Assembly (NCBI RefSeq): GCF_900105595.1
Contig: NZ_LT629784.1
Span: 372,001 to 436,000, forward strand
DNA length: 64,000 nt
Direction of reading: 5' to 3'
Source of the DNA: Stappia sp. ES.058
GTDB lineage: Bacteria; Pseudomonadota; Alphaproteobacteria; Rhizobiales; Stappiaceae
Below are positions 56,791-64,000 of the stretch, piece after piece. Made by a program: the position numbers and the translations under genes. Below the pieces are notes generated by a model. It did not search any database and was not told the origin of the DNA. It was given only the letters and a program-made list of their open reading frames with translations. Numbering within the stretch: position 1 is the first letter of the stretch; every line of letters starts with the position of its first letter.

Positions 56791-57423
56791 TCAGGGGGCG
56801 ATGGGGTTGCGGGCGTCGGTCAGGATGCGGCCGCCGATGGCGACGAAACAGGCCCCGGCCACGCGCTCGATCCAGTGCTGAAGGCCGGTGAAGCGGCGAA
56901 GCACCGGGCCGGAGGACATGAACAGGCTGACGAGCGTGTACCACAGCGCCGCCGCTGCCACGACCAGCGCGACCATGGCGACAAGCACCCAGACAGGCGT
57001 TTGCGCCGTCACGGAGGTTGCGAAGACGCTGGCGAAGAGCACGATGGCCTTGGGATTGGTCATTGTGACGAGAAAGCCGAATACGACCGGATTGCGCCGG
57101 GGCGCGTCATCGGCGATGCCGATTTCAAGCGTTTGGGGCCGTGCGAAAAGAAGCCGGATGCCGAGCCAGGCGAGATAGGTCCCGCCGGCGACGCGCAGCA
57201 CGATGGCCAGCCACTGGTACTCGACGAGCAGGGCGGACAGGCCGGCCAGCGACAGCGTGGCATAGACGCCGAGCCCCAGCGAAACGCCGGCGGTGGTCAT
57301 CAGTCCGGCGCGGGCGCCATGTGCCATCGACGCGCGCACGACGGCGATAAAGTCCGGTCCCGGCAGCATCAGGGCGGGCAGGAAGATCGCGAAAACCGCG
57401 ATGAAGACGCCGAGCCACTCCAT
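56791..57423 (-). CDS. LysE/RhtB-type amino-acid exporter
   Basis: A 210-residue, six-helix membrane exporter: [61 protein letters not shown]. The family exports homoserine, threonine, lysine and related compounds. Its place between ispH and thrB makes threonine-pathway overflow export an attractive but unproven idea. The gene lies 49 bp downstream of ispH and 59 bp upstream of thrB. Confidence 0.9.
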   Translation of the reverse strand: MEWLGVFIAVFAIFLPALMLPGPDFIAVVRASMAHGARAGLMTTAGVSLGLGVYATLSLAGLSALLVEYQWLAIVLRVAGGTYLAWLGIRLLFARPQTLEIGIADDAPRRNPVVFGFLVTMTNPKAIVLFASVFATSVTAQTPVWVLVAMVALVVAAAALWYTLVSLFMSSGPVLRRFTGLQHWIERVAGACFVAIGGRILTDARNPIAP

Positions 57424-57472
57424 ATCCGCCTCCTCAGATTGTCACGGAACGCTCTCCGGCCCCGTCGCAGGT

Positions 57473-58480
57473 TTATTCGGCCGCCTCGCGCAGGGCGCGC
57501 GGCAGGTTGAAGGCGATCGTTTCTTCCGCCGTGCGCACACTTTCCACCGACACCTCGTAGCGATCCGCGAAGGCGCCGATGATCTCTTCCACCAGAACCT
57601 CCGGCGCGGAGGCGCCGGCGGTGATGCCGAGGCTCGAAAGCCCGGAAAACCGCTCCCAGGGGATGTCGGACGCGCGCTGCACCAGAACGGCGAACGGGCA
57701 GCCGGCGCGTTCCGCGACTTCGCGCAGCCGCTGCGAGTTGGAGGAATTCGGAGCGCCCACCACGATCATCGCGTCGATTTTCGGCGCAACGGCCTTCACC
57801 GCTTCCTGCCGGTTGGTGGTGGCGTAGCAGATGTCGTCCTTGTGCGGGGCGACGATCTCGGGGAAACGCTGGGTGAGCACCTCGACGATGGCGCGCGTGT
57901 CGTCGACCGACAGCGTCGTCTGGGTGATCCAGGCGAGCGGCTTGCCGCCGGTGGGCACATAGGCGCGGGCATCCTCCACCGTCTCGACGAGGCGCACCGC
58001 GCCCTCGGGCAGTTGGCCCATGGTGCCGATCACCTCCGGGTGGCCGGCATGGCCGATGAGAACGATCTCCCGGCCGCGCCGGAAATGGATCTCGGCTTCC
58101 TTGTGGACCTTGGAGACGAGCGGGCACGTTGCGTCGAGATAGAACATGTTGCGGGCCTGCGCCGCGGCCGGAACGGATTTCGGCACGCCATGGGCGGAGA
58201 ACACCACCGGGCGCTCGACGTCCTCGTCCGGGATCTCGGTCAGTTCCTCGATGAAGACCGCGCCCTTGGTCTTCAGGCTTTCCACCACGTATTTGTTGTG
58301 CACGATTTCATGGCGGACGTAGACCGGTGCGCCGAAGCGTTCCAGCGCAAGCTCGACGATCTGAACGGCGCGGTCGACGCCGGCGCAAAAACCGCGCGGC
58401 GCGCACAGCAGCACGCGCAGGGGCGTGCGGTCCTGCGCCCGGTCGCTGGATGTTCCCGTATCGCTGGATGTCGAAGCCAA
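57473..58480 (-). CDS. ispH: 4-hydroxy-3-methylbut-2-enyl diphosphate reductase IspH
   Basis: A 335-residue iron-sulfur enzyme that completes the MEP isoprenoid pathway. Cluster cysteines are Cys32 ([15 protein letters not shown]), Cys119 ([15 protein letters not shown]) and Cys218 ([15 protein letters not shown]). Substrate residues such as [14 protein letters not shown] and [13 protein letters not shown] follow. The start is TTG 58480 behind AAGGGAGG. The frame is open upstream to 58930. Confidence 0.96.
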   Translation of the reverse strand: MASTSSDTGTSSDRAQDRTPLRVLLCAPRGFCAGVDRAVQIVELALERFGAPVYVRHEIVHNKYVVESLKTKGAVFIEELTEIPDEDVERPVVFSAHGVPKSVPAAAQARNMFYLDATCPLVSKVHKEAEIHFRRGREIVLIGHAGHPEVIGTMGQLPEGAVRLVETVEDARAYVPTGGKPLAWITQTTLSVDDTRAIVEVLTQRFPEIVAPHKDDICYATTNRQEAVKAVAPKIDAMIVVGAPNSSNSQRLREVAERAGCPFAVLVQRASDIPWERFSGLSSLGITAGASAPEVLVEEIIGAFADRYEVSVESVRTAEETIAFNLPRALREAAE

Positions 58481-58706
58481 GCCGGGCCTCCCTTTGTTCG
58501 CCTGCCCGTGTGGCGCGCGGCTCTGGACGGCGCACCCGGTTCCCGGCAATAGAGGGTTGCACCCGGCACCTGTCAAGAGTTGCCGGTCACGCCGCCGTCC
58601 ATTGTCGAAGCGGGGAGGGGCTGGCGTCTCGCCAAGTCCGCGGCGGACTGATATAGACGGGCGCTGTCGAGATTTCGGGACACGGGTTGAAGTGAAAGAG
58701 ACGGAT

Positions 58707-59324
58707 ATGGACAAGACTGTCGGAATGCGCCGGGCCGGATCTGTCGCGGCTGTCGTCATGGCGCTGGCACTGGCCGGCTGCGGCAGCGACGGTGGCGGCA
58801 GCGTCTTTGGCGGCGGAGATGTTGGCAAGACGATCATTTCCGGCAATGCTTCCGGCAAGTCCGCCGTCGATGTCGACCCGGACGTGTTTCGCAAGGATGT
58901 GCCGTGTCCGTCGCTTGAGGTCGAGGACAACGGCTACATCATCATGAAATCGCTGCGCGGCAAGGACGATGACCCGCGCGCGCTGCAATATCAGGCGAAC
59001 CTGGAAAAATGGGCGCGCACGTGTCGCCGGGAGGGGGGCGAAGTGAAGATGACGCTCGGTGTCTCCGGCCGCGTCACGCCGGGCCCGGCCTGGGAGGGAG
59101 GCGAAATCTTCCTGCCTGTCCGCGTCACTTTCGTTTCCAACGAGGCCGGAGACGACACCGGGCGCAAACGGGCGAAGCCGACCATGCTGACCGTTCCGGT
59201 CACGCTGGGCGCGGGCGCGCCTGCCGAGCAGTGGGCGCTGGTGGAGCAAAACCTCGTCGTTCCCCAGACCGGTTCGGTCAAACTCGAAATAGCGCTGGAC
59301 GACGGCCGCAAACGGCGGCAATAG
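58707..59324 (+). CDS. Lipoprotein of unknown function
   Basis: A 205-residue protein with a lipoprotein signal (MALALAGC lipobox). The mature N-terminus is Gly/Ser-rich ([13 protein letters not shown]), and the domain has [39 protein letters not shown] and [20 protein letters not shown]. Two cysteines in the mature part could form a disulfide. The protein probably sits in the envelope. It is divergent from ispH and upstream of the glycine riboswitch. I do not recognise a named family. An upstream GTG (58692) is an alternative start. Confidence 0.75.
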   Translation: MDKTVGMRRAGSVAAVVMALALAGCGSDGGGSVFGGGDVGKTIISGNASGKSAVDVDPDVFRKDVPCPSLEVEDNGYIIMKSLRGKDDDPRALQYQANLEKWARTCRREGGEVKMTLGVSGRVTPGPAWEGGEIFLPVRVTFVSNEAGDDTGRKRAKPTMLTVPVTLGAGAPAEQWALVEQNLVVPQTGSVKLEIALDDGRKRRQ

Positions 59325-59334
59325 GAGGCGGTGA

Positions 59335-59363
59335 TTGACAGTCCGAGTCGGAGTGCCGACAAT
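59335..59363 (+). promoter_or_regulatory. Promoter-like sequence before the glycine riboswitch
   Basis: A consensus -35 TTGACA (59335-59340) is followed, with a 17-bp gap, by GACAAT as the -10 element. Transcription starting here would include the riboswitch. Confidence 0.5.
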
Positions 59364-59460
59364 GACTGGACGTGACTGACGCGGCGTTTTCGTTGTGCGC
59401 CGCAGGGTTTCCCCGCACCGGGCCGGTCGAAGGACCATCCCTTGGGGACAATCCGAAACG

Positions 59461-59675
59461 ACTTGCGGGAGAGGTCGGCGTAGGGCGCCGGCGCCGAAGG
59501 AGCAACCGCCCCGGAAACTCTCAGGCAAAAGGACCGCCGGTCGAGCAACGCTCTGGAAAGCAGGACGCGCAAGCCGAAAGGCATGCTCGCCCTCACCGAA
59601 GGAGTAACCGCCCTCATCAAGGCGCGCCATCCGTGCGCGGGCGGGAAATCTCTCAGGTCGTCGGGACAGAGGGGG
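59461..59675 (+). ncRNA. Tandem glycine riboswitch
   Basis: Two aptamers in series. The first has CGGGAGAGG, GCCGAAGGAGCAACCGCC and ACTCTCAGGCAAAAGGACCG (to about 59535). The second has the matching GCTCTGGAAAGCAGG, CACCGAAGGAGTAACCGCC and AATCTCTCAGGTCGTCGGGA (to about 59672). The ACC-GAAGGAG and CTCTCAGG elements are those of the conserved glycine-binding core. It lies directly before gcvT and should switch on the glycine-cleavage genes when glycine is plentiful. Confidence 0.93.
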
Positions 59676-59729
59676 TGCGTGGATGCTCATGTGTTCGCGT
59701 CACCATTCCCTCTTGCGCCAGGACGCCCC

Positions 59730-60869
59730 ATGACCGACGCCTCCCTGTTGTCGACGCCGCTCACCGATCTTCACCGCGAGCTCGGCGCGAGGCTCGTGCC
59801 CTTCGCCGGCTACGAGATGCCGGTGCAATACCCGCAGGGCATCATCGCCGAACACACCCATACGCGCGAGAAGGCCGGTCTGTTCGACGTTTCCCACATG
59901 GGCCAGGCGTGGCTCGTCGGCCCGGATTTCGAGACGACCGCCGCAGCACTCGAGCGCATCACGCCGTCCGCCATCGCGGCGCTCAAGCCGGGCCGCCAGC
60001 GCTACACCGTGCTCTTGAACGAGACCGGCGGCATCGTCGACGACCTGATGGTGAGCCGTCCGGAAGGGGCAGAAAATGACGGCCGGCTGTTTCTCGTGGT
60101 CAACGCCTCGCGCAAGGCGGTCGACTACGAGACGATCGCGGCAAGCTTGCCTGAAAACGTCCGGCTGGAGTCCATCGAGGACCGCGCGCTGATCGCGCTT
60201 CAGGGGCCGATGGCCGCCGATGTCTTGAAGGCGCATGCGCCCGAGGCCGCCGACATGGCCTTCATGGCGGCACGGTCCATGGAATTCGACGGCATTGCCG
60301 TTCATGTCTCGCGCTCCGGCTACACCGGCGAGGACGGCTACGAGCTGTCCGTTCCGGCCGGCGCTGCGGAGGCGATTGCCCGCGCACTGCTCGCCGACGA
60401 GCGGGTCGCGCCGGTCGGGCTCGGCGCGCGCGATTCGCTGCGCCTGGAAGCCGGGCTTTGCCTCTACGGTCACGACATCGACGAGACCACCTCGCCGGTC
60501 GAGGGCGCGATCACCTTCGTTTTGCAGAAGCGGCGCAAGGAGGCGGGCGACTTTCCCGGCGCCAAGCGCATTCTGGCGGAACTCGCGAACGGCCCGGAGC
60601 GTGTGCGCGTCGGCTTCACGCTCGAGGGCCGCGCGCCGGCGCGCGAAGGCGCGGAAATCCGCGATGCCTCCGGCAACGCAATCGGCACGGTGACCTCCGG
60701 CGGCTTCGCGCCGAGCCTCGGCGCGCCGATCGCCATGGGCTATGTCGATCCGGCCAACGCCAAGGTCGGCACGAAGCTGACCCTCGTCGTGCGGAGCCGC
60801 GAGCTTCCCGCGACCGTTGCCGACATGCCCTTCGTGCCGCAGCGCTACCACCGCAAGCCGACCGCCTGA
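59730..60869 (+). CDS. gcvT: Glycine cleavage system T protein (aminomethyltransferase)
   Basis: A 379-residue tetrahydrofolate-dependent subunit of the glycine cleavage complex. Key blocks are LVPFAGYEMPVQYPQGIIAE, FDVSHMGQAWL, GYTGEDGYELSVPA and LCLYGHDIDETTSPVEGAIT. ATG 59730 gives MTDASLLSTPLTDLHRELGA. The long open frame upstream comes from the riboswitch region. Confidence 0.96.
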   Translation: MTDASLLSTPLTDLHRELGARLVPFAGYEMPVQYPQGIIAEHTHTREKAGLFDVSHMGQAWLVGPDFETTAAALERITPSAIAALKPGRQRYTVLLNETGGIVDDLMVSRPEGAENDGRLFLVVNASRKAVDYETIAASLPENVRLESIEDRALIALQGPMAADVLKAHAPEAADMAFMAARSMEFDGIAVHVSRSGYTGEDGYELSVPAGAAEAIARALLADERVAPVGLGARDSLRLEAGLCLYGHDIDETTSPVEGAITFVLQKRRKEAGDFPGAKRILAELANGPERVRVGFTLEGRAPAREGAEIRDASGNAIGTVTSGGFAPSLGAPIAMGYVDPANAKVGTKLTLVVRSRELPATVADMPFVPQRYHRKPTA

Positions 60870-60903
60870 CGGCTGTCTTTCGCTGACGCCCTCCCGCGTC
60901 TTT

Positions 60904-60955
60904 CATCCCTGGACGCTCGAAGCGTCCGCCATCCCTGGACGCTCAAAGCGTCCGC
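60904..60955 (+). repeat. Two tandem 26-bp stem-loop repeats between gcvT and gcvH
   Basis: The 26-bp unit CATCCCTGGACGCT(C)(G/A)AAGCGTCCGC occurs twice without a gap. Each copy contains the hairpin GGACGCT/AGCGTCC. The copies differ only at one base (G or A). No T-tract follows. Confidence 0.85.
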
Positions 60956-60988
60956 GCCATGTGACTTTCCATCCGGAGGAACGAGACG

Positions 60989-61360
60989 ATGTCCACCCGC
61001 TACACCGAAGACCACGAATGGATTGCCGTCGAGGGCGATGTCGCCACCGTCGGCATCACCAATTATGCCCAGGAGCAGCTCGGCGACGTCGTCTTCGTCG
61101 AACTTCCCGAGGTCGGCCGCAAGGTCGCCAAGGGCGACGAGGCCGCCGTGGTCGAGAGCGTCAAGGCGGCGTCGGAGGTCTACGCGCCGCTCGACGGCGA
61201 GGTCGTCGGCGCCAACGACATGCTGGCGGACGAGCCGGGCAAGGTGAACGAGGATCCCGAAGGCGCGGCCTGGTTTCTCAAGATCAGGATGTCCGACACC
61301 GGCCAGCTCGAGGGCCTGATGGACGAAGCCGCCTACAAGACGCATCTCGAGGGTCTTTGA
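60989..61360 (+). CDS. gcvH: Glycine cleavage system H protein
   Basis: A 123-residue lipoate carrier that shuttles the aminomethyl group between P, T and L proteins. The lipoyl-lysine is Lys59 in [20 protein letters not shown] Shine-Dalgarno (GGAGGAACGAG) precedes ATG 60989. Confidence 0.97.
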   Translation: MSTRYTEDHEWIAVEGDVATVGITNYAQEQLGDVVFVELPEVGRKVAKGDEAAVVESVKAASEVYAPLDGEVVGANDMLADEPGKVNEDPEGAAWFLKIRMSDTGQLEGLMDEAAYKTHLEGL

Positions 61361-61365
61361 GGCGT

Positions 61366-61875
61366 ATGGCGAAACACCTCTACCGGGCCGATGTCAGTTG
61401 GCGATGTTCGGGCGATTTCGCCGCGAACACCTACAGCCGGGGCCATGACTGGTCGTTCGACGGCGGGATCACCGTTCCCGCGTCCGCCTCGCCGAGCGTG
61501 GTGCCGCTGCCGCACTCCGTGGAGGCGGCCGTCGACCCGGAAGAGGCCTTCGTCGCCGCCATATCCAGCTGCCACATGCTGTGGTTTCTCGATCTGGCGC
61601 GCCGCGACGGGCTCGAGGTGGAAAGCTATACCGACCGGGCGGACGGAACGATGGACCGCATCGCGCCCGGCAAGATGGCCGTGACCCATGTGGCGCTTCG
61701 CCCGGAAGTCGTTTTCTCAGGCGATGTCCTGCCCGACGCCGATCGGCTCGATGCCCTGCACCACAAGGCCCATGAGGCCTGTTTCATCGCCAATTCCGTG
61801 ACCAGCGAAATCGTCATTGAGGCCCGGCCCGCGCGCCTCGCGCAGGTTGCACAAGATGATCGTCAAGGAGCGTAA
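61366..61875 (+). CDS. OsmC/Ohr-family peroxidase-like protein within the gcv operon
   Basis: A 169-residue protein with the two reactive cysteines of the family: Cys69 ([19 protein letters not shown]) and Cys139 ([14 protein letters not shown]). Conserved Arg/Glu-type surroundings are present ([27 protein letters not shown]). It would reduce organic hydroperoxides. It begins five bases after gcvH, and its last codons contain the ribosome site of gcvPA, so it is embedded in the operon. Confidence 0.88.
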   Translation: MAKHLYRADVSWRCSGDFAANTYSRGHDWSFDGGITVPASASPSVVPLPHSVEAAVDPEEAFVAAISSCHMLWFLDLARRDGLEVESYTDRADGTMDRIAPGKMAVTHVALRPEVVFSGDVLPDADRLDALHHKAHEACFIANSVTSEIVIEARPARLAQVAQDDRQGA

Positions 61876-61876
61876 C

Positions 61877-63223
61877 ATGCGCTATCTGCCCCTTTCCGAC
61901 GCCGACCGCGCCGACATGCGCGCCCGTGTCGGCGTTTCCGACATCGACGAGATCTTCGTCGACATTCCGACCAGCGCCCGCCTCGACGGGTTGCTCGACC
62001 TTCCGAAGCGCCAGAGCGAATTTGGCGTCGAACGCGACATGTCGCGCATGGCGCTGAAAAACGTCCCGGCCTCCGCCGTGCCGTTCTTCGTGGGTGCCGG
62101 CGCCTACAAGCACCATGTGCCGGCAAGCGTCGATCACCTGATCCAGCGCTCGGAGTTCCTGACCTCCTACACGCCCTATCAGCCCGAGGTCACGCAGGGC
62201 ACGCTGCAGTATCTCTTCGAGTTCCAGACGCAGGTCGCAGCCCTCACCGCCATGGATGTGGCCAATGCCTCCATGTACGACGGTTCGACCGGAACGGCGG
62301 AAGCCGTGCTGATGGCGCACCGGGTGACCAAGCGCAACAAGGCGGTTCTCTCCGGCGGGTTGCATCCGCAATATCGCGATGTCGTCGAGGGCCTGAGCGC
62401 CATGGCCGGCGACACGGTGGAAAGCCTGCCGGCCGATCCGAACGCCACCGAGGATATCCTGTCGAAGATCGACGACGAGACCTCCTGCGTCGTCGTGCAG
62501 TCGCCGTCCTTCTACGGCCAGCTGATCGACCTGAAGCCGATTGCGGAAAAGGCGCATGCCCATGGCGCGCTGCTGATCGCCGTCTTCACCGAGGTGATGT
62601 CGCTCGGCCTGATCGAGCCGCCGGGCGCGCAAGGCGCGGACATCGTTGTCGGCGAGGGCCAGTCCATCGGCAATGGCCTCAACTTCGGCGGTCCCTATGT
62701 CGGGCTGTTCGCCACGCGGCAGAAATACATCCGCCAGATGCCGGGTCGGCTCTGCGGCGAGACCGTCGACGCCAACGGCAAGCGCGGCTTCGTCCTCACG
62801 CTTTCGACCCGCGAGCAGCACATCCGCCGCGACAAAGCGACGTCGAACATCTGCACCAACTCCGGGCTTTGCTGTCTCGCCTTCACCGTCCACATGACGC
62901 TTCTGGGCGGCAAGGGGCTGGAGAAGCTGGCGAGGATCAACCACGCCCATGCGGTGAAGCTGAAGGCGATGCTGGAAGAGCTTCCGGGCGTTTCGGTGAT
63001 CAACGACGCCTTCTTCAACGAGTTCACCGTGAAGCTGCCGATGGAGGCAACCGCGGTCGTCGAGGCGCTGGCGCGTCAGGGGATCTTGGGAGGCGTGCCG
63101 GTTGCGCGGCTGGAGCCGGGCAAGGCCGATCTTGAAAACCTGCTGCTCGTGGCATCGAGCGAGATCAATTCCGACGAGGACCGCGAGGCCTTCGTCGCCG
63201 CGCTGAAGGAGGTGCTGGCATGA
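61877..63223 (+). CDS. gcvPA: Glycine dehydrogenase (decarboxylating) subunit 1
   Basis: A 448-residue alpha subunit of the split P protein: [68 protein letters not shown]. The start ATG 61877 has AAGGAG in the end of the OsmC gene. Its stop overlaps the gcvPB start (ATGA). Confidence 0.95.
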   Translation: MRYLPLSDADRADMRARVGVSDIDEIFVDIPTSARLDGLLDLPKRQSEFGVERDMSRMALKNVPASAVPFFVGAGAYKHHVPASVDHLIQRSEFLTSYTPYQPEVTQGTLQYLFEFQTQVAALTAMDVANASMYDGSTGTAEAVLMAHRVTKRNKAVLSGGLHPQYRDVVEGLSAMAGDTVESLPADPNATEDILSKIDDETSCVVVQSPSFYGQLIDLKPIAEKAHAHGALLIAVFTEVMSLGLIEPPGAQGADIVVGEGQSIGNGLNFGGPYVGLFATRQKYIRQMPGRLCGETVDANGKRGFVLTLSTREQHIRRDKATSNICTNSGLCCLAFTVHMTLLGGKGLEKLARINHAHAVKLKAMLEELPGVSVINDAFFNEFTVKLPMEATAVVEALARQGILGGVPVARLEPGKADLENLLLVASSEINSDEDREAFVAALKEVLA

Positions 63224-64000
63224 GCATGAACAATCAGGGACGCCCCTCCACCCCGGCCGAGACGGGCGGAATGACCGGGCATCCGACCTTCACCGGCAAC
63301 AAGGCGTTGCAGATGGAGGAGCCGCTGCTGTTCGAGACCGGTCGCACGGATATCTGTGGCGTCGATCTCGACGAGCCGGAGGATTTCACGCCCGCACTCG
63401 GGGCGCATGCCCGCAAGGCGGAGCTGGATCTGCCCGCGCTCACCGAGCCGGAAACCATGCGCCACTTCGTGCGGCTGAGTTCAAAGAACTACGCCATCGA
63501 CGCCGGGCTTTATCCGCTTGGCTCCTGCACGATGAAGCACAATCCGCGCCTGAACGAGAAGATGGCGCGGCTGCCGGGCTTCGGCGACATTCACCCGCTG
63601 CAGCCGCTTTCCACCGTGTCGGGCGCGATCGACCTGATCGACGAACTGTCCCACTGGCTGATGACCATGACCGGCATGAGCGCGGTGGCGATGAGCCCCA
63701 AGGCCGGCGCGCATGGCGAACTCTGCGGCATGATGGCGATCAAGGCGGCGCACACGGCGGCCGGGCGCGCTCCCAGGATCGTGTTGGTGCCCGAATCCGC
63801 CCATGGCACCAATCCGGCGACCGCCGCCCTTCTCGGCTACAAGGTCGTTTCCATCGAGGCGCGCGCGGACGGCACGGTCGATCCGGCCGCCGTCGAGGCG
63901 CGGATCGCGGAGCATGAGGGCGACATCGCCGGCATCATGCTGACCAACCCGAACACCTGCGGGCTGTTCGAGCGCGACATCATCGCCATCGCCGACGCGA
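63220..64000 (+). CDS. gcvPB: Glycine dehydrogenase (decarboxylating) subunit 2 (runs off window)
   Basis: The first 260 codons of the beta subunit are present: FIGNKAL-like [94 protein letters not shown]. The PLP-lysine region lies beyond the edge. A strong Shine-Dalgarno (AAGGAGG) precedes ATG 63220, which overlaps the gcvPA stop. Confidence 0.95.
   Translation, partial: MSMNNQGRPSTPAETGGMTGHPTFTGNKALQMEEPLLFETGRTDICGVDLDEPEDFTPALGAHARKAELDLPALTEPETMRHFVRLSSKNYAIDAGLYPLGSCTMKHNPRLNEKMARLPGFGDIHPLQPLSTVSGAIDLIDELSHWLMTMTGMSAVAMSPKAGAHGELCGMMAIKAAHTAAGRAPRIVLVPESAHGTNPATAALLGYKVVSIEARADGTVDPAAVEARIAEHEGDIAGIMLTNPNTCGLFERDIIAIADA

Noticed and set aside
61814..62950. A 378-residue minus-strand frame across gcvPA
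   Set aside because: Shadow of gcvPA, which has every expected motif and an overlapping operon context.

Overview
The window is GC-rich, densely coded chromosomal DNA from an alphaproteobacterium of the Hyphomicrobiales (Rhizobiales). A Stappiaceae-like marine lineage is my best guess, but that is inference. Support comes from the aa3 oxidase cluster with ialB upstream, the lpxK-waaA-DUF374-DUF4170-cysQ-pmbA block, MutL with an endonuclease motif, a TIGR01459-type HAD protein near ribF, and the frequent use of TTG and GTG starts behind good Shine-Dalgarno sequences. I found no rRNA, tRNA, CRISPR array, complete insertion sequence or replication origin.

Layout. 1-9 kb: ribF (cut by the window edge), a MaoC-type hydratase, cheY-cheZ with a strong terminator, a HAD phosphatase, mutL, a small membrane protein, rluB-rsmD, and tadA, whose stop codon lies in the terminal inverted repeat of a 270-bp MITE-like element. 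9-19 kb (accessory): a secreted V8/trypsin-like protease, a Crp/Fnr regulator divergent from two RhiA-like paralogues, an antibiotic-biosynthesis-monooxygenase-fold protein, and a 1355-residue P-loop NTPase fused to about 16 nearly identical ankyrin repeats. A secreted metallo-beta-lactamase-fold protein and a patatin-like phospholipase lie upstream of it. 19-29 kb: a TylF-type methyltransferase, MOSC and VOC proteins, a KefB-type antiporter, then the Kdo/lipid A block. 29.7-34.8 kb: a repeat-filled gap, ubiA, purD, a fluoroacetate-dehalogenase-like hydrolase and an APH-family phosphotransferase.

34.8-36.3 kb is an AT-richer island. It holds a probable Panacea-domain toxin-antitoxin pair and is flanked by direct repeats of about 60 bp. 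tldD and ialB follow. 39-46 kb is the cytochrome c oxidase operon (coxB, coxA, ctaB, coxF, ctaG, coxC, terminator, DUF983, SURF1), with a FixK/FnrL-type box upstream of coxB. 46-55 kb: a peroxiredoxin, a DsbD-alpha-like periplasmic protein, yqgE, thrC, an M16 peptidase, a GNAT acetyltransferase and a membrane c-di-GMP protein with degenerate GGDEF and intact-looking EAL domains. 55-58.5 kb: ispH, a LysE-type exporter, thrB and rnhA on the minus strand. 58.7-64 kb: a lipoprotein, then a tandem glycine riboswitch driving gcvT-gcvH-OsmC-gcvPA-gcvPB, the last gene running off the end.

The genes worth most attention are the ankyrin NTPase, the island TA pair, the RhiA-like pair with its regulator, and the dehalogenase, whose catalytic residues match the known enzyme at a constant offset.
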